Notes: generated from the letters alone by a model not told the origin. Numbered from the stretch's first letter, positions 20,347 to 28,975 are shown. The stretch: DNA of 64,000 nt from Actinokineospora xionganensis (GCF_014323725.1 NZ_JABVED010000014.1:62001-126000), one strand, 5' to 3'. Numbers and translations: made by a program.

Positions 20347-23145
20347 ATGTCCACGTCAGAGCCCGACGAGTCCCGTGACCGTGTCGCGCACATGGTGCAC
20401 GCGACCGAATCGATGCCCGCGGGCCAAGCCAAGTGCGAGGCGCTGGAGCGAGCGGCGCGCGCGGCCGACGCGGCGGGCTTCACCGACTACGCCGTCGCAG
20501 CCCGGCTGGTCCTGGTCAACGCCTACCGGGAGATCCGCCGCTACGACCTGATGCTCACCCCGTTCGCCTGGCTGCGCACCACCGAGCGGCTGCACCCGGA
20601 GGCCTTCGACGAGTGGGCGCTGCACCAGTTCAACTGGATGCACAAGTGGCTGCCGACGGGTCTGCTCGGCGATCCACGGTTCAGCCTGGAGCAGATCGGC
20701 TCCGTGGTGGAGGAACTCGCCGAGCGCTACCGGCAGCAGGGGTATTCGCTGCATCCGGTGCACGACAAGCTGCGCGCGGTCGCCCACCACATCGGCGACA
20801 CGGAGGCCGCGGACGCGCACTTCGCCGCGTGGCGGGCGGCGGAGCCGGACGAGATGAGCGACTGCGCGGCGTGCGTCGTGGACAGCCAGGTCGGGTACTT
20901 CGTCTCCCGCAAGCGGTTCACCGAAGCCATCGACGCGGCCGGCTCGGTGCTCACCGAGCCGTCGGACTGCGCCGAGCAGCCGCACGGGGTGATGGCGTCG
21001 CTGCTGGAGGCATACCTCGCCACCGGCAGGCTCGATGAGGCCGCCCACGCGCACCTGGTGTCGTACCGGGTGGTGCGCGACACCCCGCAGGCCCGGTCGG
21101 CGCTGCACGCGCACCTGCGGTTCTGCGCGCTGACCGGCAACGCCGCGCGCGGGCTGGACATCCTGAGCCGCAACCTCGACGTGCTCGCCGGCCCGCCCAG
21201 CCCGAAGGTGCGCCAGGACTTCGCGGCCGCCGCCGCCCTGCTGCTGAGCCGGGTCCCCGACCGCGCGGACCGGATGTTCCGGCTCGGCGAGCAGGCGCTC
21301 ACCGGCGAGGAGCTGTGGGCGCACTGCGTCGAGACAGCGCGCGGCACGGCGAAGAAGTTCGACGAGCGCAACGGGACCGACGCCGCGAGTCGCCGGGTCG
21401 AGGAGACCCTGGCGCTGCCCGACGCCGAGCCGATCGTGCTCGCTGTGCCGGGAACCGTTGTCCCGCTTAGGGATTCCGATCCGGAGGACCTGGCCGACCC
21501 GGTGGACGTCGCCGAGCGCGCGTGCGTCGCGATGGACGGCGGCAGCCTGTTCACCGGGGCCCGGCTACTGGCCGCGCTGCCCGCCGACCTCGACGGTCTG
21601 CTGCCCGACGGGCTCGCCGCCCGGGTCGCCGTGCACCGCACCTGGCTCGCGCGCCGCGCCAGGCCTGAGGAGCTGATCGACAGCCTCAACGGCATCCTCG
21701 TGCGGCTCACCGCCGCGGGTGAGGACGCGGCGGCGGCGCGGCTGCACTCGTTCCTCGCCGACCTGCTGAGTTCGGTCGAACGGCCCGACGACGCCGCCGA
21801 GCACGCGCGCCTGGCCCTGGAGATCTCCCGCCGCGTGGGCGACCCGATCGGGGTCATGCGGGCCCACCTGGCCACGGCGGACCTGCTCGCCGAAACCGAT
21901 CCGGAACGCGCTTCGTCCGAAGTGGACGAAGCCGAGCGGATCGCCGTCGCGCAGGCGCCGAACCGGCTCGGCGGCGTCCGCAAGGCACGCGCGGAACTGT
22001 TGGAGCGCAAGGGAGACCTTGAAGGCTCGCTGAAGATCATCGAGGCGCTCGCGGCCGACGCCGACCGGTGGCCGGAGTCGACCCGGCTCGCGGTGAGCGG
22101 CCACCGGGCGCGGCTGCTGGCCAACCTCGGGCGGATCGAGGAGTCCGTCGAGCAGTTCGCGCACTTCGTCGAGGTGGCGCGCACGTACCCGGGGCCGTGG
22201 GTGGCCGAGGCGCTGATGCAGTCGGCGAGCCTGCTCGACCAGACCGACCTCGCCGGATCCCACCTGCCGGTGCTGATCGACGCGGTCGCCGCCGCCCGCA
22301 CCTACCTGACCCCGGGGGCGGTCGGGCAGGCGTGTCTGCACCTGTCTGCGGGGTATCTGGCGGCCGGGCGGGACATCGAGGCGGCGGAGACGCTGGAGGA
22401 AGCGCTGCGGCTGATGCCCACGGCGTTCGTCGGCCCGGTGGCCGACATCCACTACCGGTTGGCCCTGGCGTGCCGAAACCTCGGCGAGTTCGACGGCGCC
22501 GCCAACCACTTCGACGCGGTCCTGGCCACGGCGGACGACGGCGACCACGGCCTGCGCGCCCACGTGCTGTTCCAACTCGGCGACGCCCGGCTCGAACTCG
22601 GGGACTACCCGGGGGCGGCGGCGTCCTTCCGCGAGTCGGCGGCGACGTGGCAGATCGCGGACAACCCGGTGGCGGCGGCGGAATCCCTGGTCAAGCTCGC
22701 ACACGCGGCCGGGTTGGACGACCTGCAGGCGGGCCTGCTGGCGCTGGACGAAGCCGCGAACCTGCTGCCCGACGACTCGGTGCCGGGCGCGTTGGACCAG
22801 CAGGCTGATGTGATCGGGTTCCGGGTGGCGCTGCTGGCCCACCACCAGCGCTTCGCCGAGGCCCTGGAAGTCAACCAGCGCACGGAGGAGTACGCGGTCC
22901 GGTTGGGAAACAGCGAGTGGCATGCCTTCCTGGCCGGCCGCGCGGCCCGGCTGCGGTTGGACCTCGGGCAACTCGCGGCGGCCGAGTCCGATGCCCGGCG
23001 GGCGGCGGCATTGCTGACCGACGACGCCGGGGACGCGACTGTCGGGGCGGTGTTGGGGACATTGGCGCGGACGTTGGAGGAACAGGCGAAAACGGTGGAC
23101 ACCGACCCCCTGGTCCGCGAACTCACCGACCGCCTGTCCCAGTAG
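20347..23145 (+). CDS. Large tetratricopeptide-repeat protein
   Basis: A 932-residue, almost wholly alpha-helical protein rich in Ala, Leu, Asp and Glu with repeated TPR-like helices, for example ALAADADRWPESTRLAV, GQACLHLSAGYLAAGRDIEA and LACRNLGEFDGAANHFDAVL. No enzymatic motif, signal peptide or membrane segment is seen. TPR domains bind protein partners, and eukaryotic Hsp90 co-chaperones are TPR proteins, so the protein may be the client adaptor of the Hsp90-like ATPase encoded 9 nt upstream; that is inference. The ATG at 20347 follows GAGCAGAG. Stop 52 nt before a 56-residue gene that probably belongs to the same transcript. Confidence 0.85.
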   Translation: MSTSEPDESRDRVAHMVHATESMPAGQAKCEALERAARAADAAGFTDYAVAARLVLVNAYREIRRYDLMLTPFAWLRTTERLHPEAFDEWALHQFNWMHKWLPTGLLGDPRFSLEQIGSVVEELAERYRQQGYSLHPVHDKLRAVAHHIGDTEAADAHFAAWRAAEPDEMSDCAACVVDSQVGYFVSRKRFTEAIDAAGSVLTEPSDCAEQPHGVMASLLEAYLATGRLDEAAHAHLVSYRVVRDTPQARSALHAHLRFCALTGNAARGLDILSRNLDVLAGPPSPKVRQDFAAAAALLLSRVPDRADRMFRLGEQALTGEELWAHCVETARGTAKKFDERNGTDAASRRVEETLALPDAEPIVLAVPGTVVPLRDSDPEDLADPVDVAERACVAMDGGSLFTGARLLAALPADLDGLLPDGLAARVAVHRTWLARRARPEELIDSLNGILVRLTAAGEDAAAARLHSFLADLLSSVERPDDAAEHARLALEISRRVGDPIGVMRAHLATADLLAETDPERASSEVDEAERIAVAQAPNRLGGVRKARAELLERKGDLEGSLKIIEALAADADRWPESTRLAVSGHRARLLANLGRIEESVEQFAHFVEVARTYPGPWVAEALMQSASLLDQTDLAGSHLPVLIDAVAAARTYLTPGAVGQACLHLSAGYLAAGRDIEAAETLEEALRLMPTAFVGPVADIHYRLALACRNLGEFDGAANHFDAVLATADDGDHGLRAHVLFQLGDARLELGDYPGAAASFRESAATWQIADNPVAAAESLVKLAHAAGLDDLQAGLLALDEAANLLPDDSVPGALDQQADVIGFRVALLAHHQRFAEALEVNQRTEEYAVRLGNSEWHAFLAGRAARLRLDLGQLAAAESDARRAAALLTDDAGDATVGAVLGTLARTLEEQAKTVDTDPLVRELTDRLSQ

Positions 23146-23197
23146 GCCGGACTGACATGATCTTGGCGAGCAGCAAGCCGATGATCAGGAGAGTCCC

Positions 23198-23368
23198 ATG
23201 GCCGAACTCGAGCCGACACCCGCCGACACCACAGCGAAGCCCGACGGGTTCCAGGTGAAAGTTGAGGAATCAGACGTTGTGGTGAACAAGAAGTTCGAAG
23301 ACGAGACCGTCGAGATCACCCTGAACGTGAACCACACGGTCGACGCCGAAGGACCTGAAGAGGATTAG
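23198..23368 (+). CDS. 56-residue acidic protein, last gene of the Hsp90-TPR unit
   Basis: Not a recognised family. ATG at 23198 is preceded by AGGAGAG at a good distance. The protein is short, acidic and has a beta-strand pattern: GFQVKVEESDVVVNKKFEDE then TVEITLNVNHTVDAEGPEED. The alternation KF-EDETVEITLNVNHT loosely resembles the first strands of the p32/Mam33 fold, but the protein is too short for that fold and the resemblance may be chance. It lies 52 nt after the TPR gene and directly before a strong terminator. It is probably real given its ribosome binding site, composition and position. Confidence 0.65.
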   Translation: MAELEPTPADTTAKPDGFQVKVEESDVVVNKKFEDETVEITLNVNHTVDAEGPEED

Positions 23369-23382
23369 GGTCAGGTCATCGG

Positions 23383-23413
23383 GGCCCCGAGTCGCCACAC
23401 GCGGCTCGGGGCC
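23383..23413 (+). terminator. Intrinsic terminator after the Hsp90-TPR unit
   Basis: GGCCCCGAG (23383-23391) pairs perfectly with CTCGGGGCC (23405-23413) around a 13-nt loop and is followed by ATCTTCCT. It lies 15 nt after the 56-residue gene and 40 nt before the end of the convergent alkylation-repair gene, so it may serve both. Confidence 0.75.
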
Positions 23414-23452
23414 ATCTTCCTGGCCCCCGATCGGACAGGTGTCGCGAACCTG

Positions 23453-24127
23453 CTATTTGGCGTGCTGTCGGCGCACTATCTCGGCGATCCAGGTCGGCGC
23501 GAACGGGGACGTGCAGTTCGGCGGGGTCGGGTAGTCCTTGAGCACCTGCAGGCGTTCGCCGATGTCGATCGCACGCGCCCGGTGGTCGGGGTGCTCGATG
23601 CCGATCTGGGCCAGGCAGTGGTTCATCGCCCACTGCAGCCGGTCTGGCGCCCCCTTCATCTCCGCCTCGATGACATCGAGCAGCCCTTCGAGATCAAGGC
23701 CCTCGGGGTTCTTCACCACGCGCTCGGACGTCAGCGCCCAGCCCGCGCTCGCGACCACCGGGTCCGGGTCGGCGAACCAGGTCAGGCGCAGTTCCTCGGC
23801 GTGCGGCGTCTTCTTCACCACGTAGTTCACGAGCCAGTCGTGCACCTTGGGGACGCGCGCGTCACGCAGCATGACGTCCAACCCGGCGCGCTCGAATGAC
23901 TTCGGCCGACAGATCAGAATCGCCAGGAGTCTCGCCGCGGTGTCCCCCGTCGCCCAGAGCCCGAGTGCGAGGTCCTGCTGCGTCCTCAACCGCTTCGCGA
24001 GCGCGCGCAGCTTGGTGAGGTTCACCCCGTGATCGTCGCCGTGTCTCTCGTTGACCGCGCGTATCTTCGGGTCCTCGAGAGCGGCCAACTCGGCCATGAC
24101 CCCGGCCACCGTCGTCTCAGTCACCAT
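23453..24127 (-). CDS. DNA alkylation repair family protein (HEAT-like repeats)
   Basis: A 224-residue helical-repeat protein of the COG4912 (AlkD-related) group. AVNERHGDDHGVNLTKLRAL is the typical start, followed by QDLALGLWATGDTAARLLAI, VHDWLVNYVVKKT and VASAGWALTSERV. Its sequence is clearly different from the AlkD-like protein at 11295-11969, so these are distant relatives and not recent duplicates. The WWDxVD catalytic signature is not evident, so glycosylase activity is uncertain. ATG at 24127 overlaps the DUF4386 gene end by 7 nt; it is third in a TetR-controlled operon. Confidence 0.85.
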   Translation of the reverse strand: MVTETTVAGVMAELAALEDPKIRAVNERHGDDHGVNLTKLRALAKRLRTQQDLALGLWATGDTAARLLAILICRPKSFERAGLDVMLRDARVPKVHDWLVNYVVKKTPHAEELRLTWFADPDPVVASAGWALTSERVVKNPEGLDLEGLLDVIEAEMKGAPDRLQWAMNHCLAQIGIEHPDHRARAIDIGERLQVLKDYPTPPNCTSPFAPTWIAEIVRRQHAK

Positions 24128-24798
24128 GCGGGCGATTGTGCCTGATCAGCCGCGACGCGCGACCGGGGAACAGCCTTGACCAGCAGCCACGCGATGAACG
24201 TGAGTTCCGCGACCGCCGCCGGGGTCATGGCGAACGGTGAGATGGTCGCGCCGAACTCGGGGGCGAGGAAGCGGGCGAGGACATCCACGAGGTGGCCGGC
24301 GCAGCCGATCACCAGCAGCACACCCAACACCTTCGGGAAGTAGCCCGATTTGACGATCAGGTACGCCAGCGGCAGCAGCCACAGGCCGAAGTAGACCTGG
24401 GCGATGAGGTACCCGTCACGCTGCATTTCGATGAACAGCGTGGCCAGGTGATCCGAACCGGTCCGGCTGGTGGCGATCGCCAACGCCGTCTTCTGGTTGA
24501 GCAGGTTGAGGCTTTGGATCGCGACACTGACCGCGACGAAGACGACCATCGCCGCGGCCGCCGCCTGGCTGACGTGCTTGAGCAACGCGAACAATGCCAT
24601 GGCGGTCAGAAGGAAGGCCGCGGCCCCGACCAACTCGCCGACGAAGCCGAGGCGGTACAAGGTCGCCGAGGCCTCGATGCTGTCGGCTGTGGCCGCCTGC
24701 TCCACGACGCTCGTGTTCACCAGTCCGGCGAAGATGGTGAGCACGGCGACCATCAGATACAGCGACCCCGCGATCCTCGCGAGCGTTCTCGGGCTCAC
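24121..24798 (-). CDS. DUF4386 integral membrane protein
   Basis: A 225-residue membrane protein with about six hydrophobic helices. RTLARIAGSLYLMVAVLTIF begins the DUF4386 domain, followed by LGFVGELVGAAAFLLTAMAL and QVYFGLWLLPLAYLIVKSGY, then FPKVLGVLLVIGCAGHLVD; these are typical of the family. The function is unknown. The GTG start at 24798 overlaps the stop of the NAD(P)H-binding gene (GTGA). Confidence 0.88.
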   Translation of the reverse strand: MSPRTLARIAGSLYLMVAVLTIFAGLVNTSVVEQAATADSIEASATLYRLGFVGELVGAAAFLLTAMALFALLKHVSQAAAAAMVVFVAVSVAIQSLNLLNQKTALAIATSRTGSDHLATLFIEMQRDGYLIAQVYFGLWLLPLAYLIVKSGYFPKVLGVLLVIGCAGHLVDVLARFLAPEFGATISPFAMTPAAVAELTFIAWLLVKAVPRSRVAADQAQSPAW

Positions 24799-25490
24799 GC
24801 CTGCCTGCCCGCGTGCGCGAGGGCCGACGGGGTCAGCCTGCCGACGATGGCCGGGGCCTCGTGGACGAGGGTGTCGTCCTCCACCGCCTCGACCATGAAC
24901 AGGGCGTAGTCCACGCGCCGAGTCCGGTTGCTTGCCAGGGCCGGGTCGCCGACGTGTCCGCGCCACACCGGGAGACCCTGGCTTTCGCCGTCCTCCAGGT
25001 CGCTGCCCCGCACGACCGTCCACCTGGTGTCACTGGCGAAAACCCGCCTGCACGCCTCCACCTGGTCGTCCACGTCGACGAGCCGGATGAGCTTCGCCAG
25101 CCTGCCGAACACGGCCGCGTACGCCTTGAACGTCCAGGGGTACACGTCCTTCCCGTCGCGGGTGATGTGCCAGCCGCAGGAGAAGATCAGGCGGGCGCCC
25201 GGCCGGGCGTGGTCGAGGACGGCCTGGGCCGTGCCAGTGGCCAGGTGGCTTCTCCCCCATGGCACCAGGACCGTGAGCACGGCGTCGCATCCGTTCACCG
25301 CCTTGGCGATGACCGCGCGGTCGTCGGTCGGGCCGGGGATCACCGTGATCCGTCCCTCGAACTCGGCGAGCTTGGGCACGCTCTTCTCCCGGCACACGCC
25401 CACGACCTCGTATCCGCGGTCCAACGCGTGCCGAACCAGATGGCGCCCGAGCTTCCCGGACGCGCCGATGACGCACAGCTTCTTGCCCAT
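24795..25490 (-). CDS. NAD(P)H-binding protein, atypical SDR/NmrA-like
   Basis: A 231-residue Rossmann protein. The dinucleotide motif GASGKLGRHLVRHAL (residues 8-22) and GCDAVLTVL are typical of the NAD(P)-binding NmrA/SDR_a5 group; no SDR Tyr-x-x-x-Lys catalytic motif is visible, so it may be a sensor or an oxidoreductase of unknown substrate. The ATG at 25490 fixes the MGKKLCVIGASG start. It is first gene of the operon and is divergent from a TetR regulator, which probably represses it. Confidence 0.85.
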   Translation of the reverse strand: MGKKLCVIGASGKLGRHLVRHALDRGYEVVGVCREKSVPKLAEFEGRITVIPGPTDDRAVIAKAVNGCDAVLTVLVPWGRSHLATGTAQAVLDHARPGARLIFSCGWHITRDGKDVYPWTFKAYAAVFGRLAKLIRLVDVDDQVEACRRVFASDTRWTVVRGSDLEDGESQGLPVWRGHVGDPALASNRTRRVDYALFMVEAVEDDTLVHEAPAIVGRLTPSALAHAGRQA

Positions 25491-25515
25491 TTCCAAGCTC
25501 CTCGACTCGCTGCGA

Positions 25516-25549
25516 CTTACAGCGTAAGGCTGTACCTTGCGGTGTAAGG
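25516..25549. promoter_or_regulatory. Probable TetR operator with two dyads
   Basis: CTTAC-AGC-GTAAG (25516-25528) and CCTT...AAGG (25535-25549) lie in the 86-nt gap between the NAD(P)H-binding gene and the TetR gene, with GTAAGGCTGT and GTAAGGTTGT as a direct repeat. Paired dyads in such a divergent gap are typical for autoregulated TetR proteins. Confidence 0.6.
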
Positions 25550-25576
25550 TTGTCAAGCCGTCAGACAGGAGACCTC

Positions 25577-26236
25577 GTGGCCACCGACCCGCCCCGCCGC
25601 CCCGCGCTCAGCAAGGAACTGGTGCTGCACACGGCGGTCGCGTTGGCGGACGAGACGGGCGCGGGCGTGCCGAGCATGCGCAAGCTCGCCGAACGGCTCG
25701 GTGTCGAGGCGATGTCGCTGTACCACCACTTCCGCAACAAGGACCTGATCCTCGACGGCATGGTCGACCTCGTCTTCGCCGAGATCGAACTCCCGTCCGA
25801 CGACGCCGACTGGCGGCCCGCGATGCGCGAACGGGCGGCCTCGATGCGCGACGCGCTGATGCGGCACCCCTGGGCGATCAGCCTGATGGACTCGCGGACG
25901 AATCCGGGACACGCGACGCTGCGCCACCACAACGCGGTGATCGGCAGCCTTCGGTCCGGCGGCTTCTCGATTTCCGGTGCGGCCCATGCGTTCTCGGTGC
26001 TGGACAGCTACGTCTACGGGTTCACGCTCCAGCAGCTCAGCCTGCCGTTCACGTCATCGGCCGAACTTGAGGACGTGGCGGGGTCGGTCCTAAACCAGCT
26101 GCCCGGCGACGAGTTCCCGCACCTCGCCGAGATGATCGCCGAACACACCCGGATACCGGATTACACCAAGGAGTTCGAGATCGGACTCGACCTGATCCTC
26201 GACGGGCTTGGGCGTCAGTGCGAGAGCTGGCGGTAA
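25577..26236 (+). CDS. TetR-family transcriptional regulator
   Basis: A 219-residue TetR protein. The HTH (about 12-60) is LSKELVLHTAVALADETGAG then SMRKLAERLGVEAMSLYHHF, with the recognition helix ending LYHHFRNKDLILD. The C-terminal TetR_C domain includes FSVLDSYVYGFTLQQL and ends EFEIGLDLILDGL. The GTG at 25577 was preferred over TTG at 25550 because AGGAG lies just before it. It is divergent from the NAD(P)H-binding operon. Confidence 0.92.
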   Translation: MATDPPRRPALSKELVLHTAVALADETGAGVPSMRKLAERLGVEAMSLYHHFRNKDLILDGMVDLVFAEIELPSDDADWRPAMRERAASMRDALMRHPWAISLMDSRTNPGHATLRHHNAVIGSLRSGGFSISGAAHAFSVLDSYVYGFTLQQLSLPFTSSAELEDVAGSVLNQLPGDEFPHLAEMIAEHTRIPDYTKEFEIGLDLILDGLGRQCESWR

Positions 26237-26322
26237 TTCGGCTGCGCGGGTCCCGTACAACTGTTGCGGGACAAGGAATCCTGACCGCGGCGGCATGTAA
26301 CCACGGTGGGAAGGTACACGAG

Positions 26323-26504
26323 ATGGCACTAGCGACCAAGACCGCCGACTCGTCGCACTGGATCGCCGAGTAGCGGAGCGGCCTCGGCCCGAGGCCTACG
26401 GCGCCCAGGCCCGAGAAGCCGCACTCTTCCACGAGTTGGACACCGGGTCCACGCCGCTGACGAGGCCGGCTCGCCAGGACGCGTTGGCTGCGGCCTCTGG
26501 GTGA
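26323..26504 (+). pseudogene. Possible disrupted small gene
   Basis: ATG at 26323 has a GGGAAGG upstream but its frame stops at 26371. A second frame from about 26331 to a TGA at 26502 reads as a protein-like sequence (RPEAYGAQAREAALFHELD) with no start codon of its own. One frameshift near 26340 would join them into about 60 residues. I do not recognise it. Together with the next entry it fills the 590-nt gap between the TetR gene and the isomerase gene, which otherwise shows nothing. Confidence 0.3.
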
Positions 26505-26506
26505 AA

Positions 26507-26782
26507 TCAGTTGGTGCGGCGGCGGAAGGCGGCGCGGTACGCATCAGAGCGAAACAGATCTGACAGCGGCTCGCCGCCCTGGACGAGGTTCTCGATGCCG
26601 CCGTCTGCGTCTCGTCCGCACACCGCGTCGCACGTGGTGAGGCTCGGTGCTGGCCGGACAACCCCGAAATCCTCAGCGACGGCCCCTCTTGCGCGATCTG
26701 GGCTTGAGTCACCGCACACGTGGACAAAGGACCAACCGTGATCATCATCTGCCCCAACTGATTCAGCGCCGACGACGTGCAA
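26507..26782 (-). CDS. Uncertain 91-residue reading frame
   Basis: An open frame with a TTG at 26782 and stop at 26507. Its product (for example ADDDHGWSFVHVCGDSSPD and CGRDADGGIENLVQGGEPL) looks protein-like in composition, but it lacks a convincing ribosome binding site and I recognise no family. The same frame stays open upstream to about 26835 without a start, overlapping the end of the isomerase gene. It ends 3 nt from the end of the convergent fragment at 26323-26504. It may be a gene remnant. Confidence 0.3.
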   Translation of the reverse strand: MHVVGAESVGADDDHGWSFVHVCGDSSPDRARGAVAEDFGVVRPAPSLTTCDAVCGRDADGGIENLVQGGEPLSDLFRSDAYRAAFRRRTN

Positions 26783-26825
26783 CTCCCCCGTGCGCAGCCC
26801 CTGACTCGCCAGCGTAGGCAGATCG

Positions 26826-27446
26826 TCAGACCGCCAGCCTGACTACTCCCGGCCCGGAAAGCTCGTCCAACGCCACCCGGCGACCGGAAATGGCCAGGAG
26901 CAAGGCAAGTGCGGGTCCACTGGCCTCCGCGCCCTCGCCGATCGTCAGGTCCGCGTCCGTGGCCGTCAACCGGAGGCCGGAAACCAGTTCCTTGGCTCCA
27001 CCAAAGGACGCCGGGGTGCGGGCCTGCAGTTGGAGCGACCGGATCACCGCCTCCGGCGCGTACGTGTGGGTGATGCCCAGGGGGCGGCGGATGTCCTCGC
27101 CGTGGAGGACTTCCTCGACGAGTCTGGTGTCGAGTGGGGCCGGTGGGGTCGACGTGCGTGACACCACCTGACGCAGGCGGTTCAGGGTCTCCGCCGGGGT
27201 GGCGCCGCGTTCGCGTTCTACGCCGGAGGCGTTCTGGCGGTGGAAGTCGAAGCGGGCGCGGATGAAGGTGGTCACGAAGCTGACCCGCGTCGTCTTGGCT
27301 GTGTTGATCAGGTGGGCTACGACGTCGTGGACGGTCCAGCCCTCGCACAGTGACGGCGTGTCCCACTGTTCGTCGCCCAGGCGGGTGAGGTCTTCGATCA
27401 GTGCCGCTCGCTCGGCGTGCACCATCGGCCAGACGTCGTTGTTCAC
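26826..27446 (-). CDS. Mycothiol-dependent maleylpyruvate isomerase family protein
   Basis: A 206-residue DinB-like four-helix-bundle protein of the MDMPI/TIGR03083 group. Signatures are ERAALIEDLTRLGDEQWDTP, SLCEGWTVHDVVAHLI with the metal-binding His of VAHL, and EEVLHGEDIRRPLG with a second His. Members use mycothiol in isomerisation or detoxification, or have unknown substrates. The GTG start at 27446 has AAGGAG upstream. No pathway neighbour suggests a substrate. Confidence 0.88.
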   Translation of the reverse strand: MNNDVWPMVHAERAALIEDLTRLGDEQWDTPSLCEGWTVHDVVAHLINTAKTTRVSFVTTFIRARFDFHRQNASGVERERGATPAETLNRLRQVVSRTSTPPAPLDTRLVEEVLHGEDIRRPLGITHTYAPEAVIRSLQLQARTPASFGGAKELVSGLRLTATDADLTIGEGAEASGPALALLLAISGRRVALDELSGPGVVRLAV

Positions 27447-27527
27447 GGGCTGCTCCTTCGCTCGACCAAGTGTCTACGAATGAGACTGTCGGCGCGGCCG
27501 AAACTCGTCGGTCGGAGGGCCGTGACT

Positions 27528-28325
27528 TTAAGCGCGGTGGGCGCGGGCGCTGGCGTAGAGGCACACCGCGGCGGCGGTGGCGAGATTCAAGCTCTCGGCG
27601 GCGCCGTACAGGGGGACCTTCACCACCGAGTCCATCTGGGACAGCACGTGGTCGTCCAGGCCGTGAGCCTCGCTGCCGAAGACCCAGGCGGTCGGTTCCG
27701 TCAGCTCGCCGGTGGCCTCAAAGAGGTCCTGGGTGGCGTGGCCGTCCGCCGCGACCAGGCGCAGACCTGCTGAGCGGCAGGCGTCGAAGACGGCGGCGGT
27801 GTCGCGGGAACGGATCAACGGCAGGTGGAAGACGCTGCCGGTCGACGCTCGCACGCACTTGCCGTTGTGCGGGTCGACGGTGTCGCCCGCGAACACGACC
27901 GCGCAAGCACCCGCCGCGTCCGCCACTCGGGTCACGGTGCCCGCGTTGCCCGGGTCGGAGACGCCGACCATGACCGCGACCAGTGGACCCGCGAGCGATC
28001 CCAACGGCTGGTCGAGCACGTCACAGACCGCGATGATGCCTTGCGGCGTAATGGTTTCCGACAGACCGGACGCGGCCTTGTCGTTGACGTACGAGACCGG
28101 CACGCTCACCGAGTCGAGCAGTTCGGCGTTGCGCGTAGCCGCCTCTGGGGTCACGAACAGCTCGTGGACCCGTCCGTAGGCCAGGGCTTCACGTACCGCC
28201 TGGGCGCCCTCGACCAGGAAGCGGCCTGCCTTGTCCCGACCCGCGCGGCGAGTCAGGGCGCGAGCGGCAGCGACCCGGGGGGTCCGTTCAGTGAACGGTT
28301 CCACCCCGGGTCGCTGCGAGCGCAT
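27528..28325 (-). CDS. TrmH/SpoU-family RNA 2'-O-ribose methyltransferase
   Basis: A 265-residue SPOUT methyltransferase of the 23S rRNA/TsnR type. The N-terminal substrate-binding domain contains RFLVEGAQAVREAL, and the C-terminal knot shows motif 1 VSDPGNAGTVTRVADAAG, motif 2 VFGSEAHGL and motif 3 PLYGAAESLNLATAAAV. All SAM-knot residues are intact. The ATG at 28325 lies 2 nt after rplT, so it is co-transcribed with infC-rpmI-rplT, as commonly seen in actinobacteria. The exact rRNA target is unknown. Confidence 0.93.
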   Translation of the reverse strand: MRSQRPGVEPFTERTPRVAAARALTRRAGRDKAGRFLVEGAQAVREALAYGRVHELFVTPEAATRNAELLDSVSVPVSYVNDKAASGLSETITPQGIIAVCDVLDQPLGSLAGPLVAVMVGVSDPGNAGTVTRVADAAGACAVVFAGDTVDPHNGKCVRASTGSVFHLPLIRSRDTAAVFDACRSAGLRLVAADGHATQDLFEATGELTEPTAWVFGSEAHGLDDHVLSQMDSVVKVPLYGAAESLNLATAAAVCLYASARAHRA

Positions 28326-28327
28326 GC

Positions 28328-28720
28328 TCAGGAAGCTGCCTCGGCCTCGGCGGCCTTGCCCTGAGTACCGGCGTTGACGCGGGCGATCTCGACCAGCGCG
28401 GTGAACGCGGTCGGGTCGCTCACGGCGAGCTCGGCCAGGATCTTGCGGTCGACCTCGACACCGCCGACCCGAAGGCCCTCGATGAAGCGGTTGTAGCTCA
28501 TGCCGTTCTGGCGCGCGGCGGCGTTGATCCGCTGGATCCAGAGCTTGCGGAAGTCACCCTTGCGGGCCCGACGGTCCCGGTAGGCGTAGTTGAGCGAGTG
28601 GAGCACCTGCTCCTTGGCCTTGCGGTACAGCCGCGAGCGCTGGCCGCGGTAACCGCTGGCGAGCTCGAGAGTCGTGCGGCGCTTCTTTTGGGCGTTGACC
28701 GCCCGCTTGACGCGTGCCAC
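28328..28720 (-). CDS. rplT: 50S ribosomal protein L20
   Basis: L20 is an early large-subunit assembly protein. The 130-residue chain begins [15 protein letters not shown] and contains [17 protein letters not shown] and [18 protein letters not shown], matching L20 from end to end. The start is GTG at 28720. The C-terminal 15 residues ([13 protein letters not shown]) are a longer Ala-rich tail than in the classical protein. Third gene of the infC operon. Confidence 0.98.
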   Translation of the reverse strand: MARVKRAVNAQKKRRTTLELASGYRGQRSRLYRKAKEQVLHSLNYAYRDRRARKGDFRKLWIQRINAAARQNGMSYNRFIEGLRVGGVEVDRKILAELAVSDPTAFTALVEIARVNAGTQGKAAEAEAAS

Positions 28721-28780
28721 GGTTCCGTCCTGTCGATCTAGTGGGCGGAGTGATCCGCCCGGTGGGCATTCGGGGGTGTC

Positions 28781-28975
28781 TTAGCGAGCAAGCATCCGGT
28801 TGAGGCGCTTCTCGTCGACCTTCGCGACCTCGGCGGTGCCGGAGAGCCTGCGGGTCAGCGAGGTGGGCTTCTTCTCCAGCTTGTGGCGAAGGCCTGCCTG
28901 CTGGCGGCGGAGCTTGCCCTTACCGGTGACGCGGACTCGCTTGGAGGCCCCGGAATGGGTCTTCATCTTCGGCAT
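28781..28975 (-). CDS. rpmI: 50S ribosomal protein L35
   Basis: L35, 64 residues: [20 protein letters not shown], then [16 protein letters not shown] and [19 protein letters not shown]. The ATG at 28975 is the family start. It lies between infC and rplT in the canonical order. Confidence 0.98.
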   Translation of the reverse strand: MPKMKTHSGASKRVRVTGKGKLRRQQAGLRHKLEKKPTSLTRRLSGTAEVAKVDEKRLNRMLAR

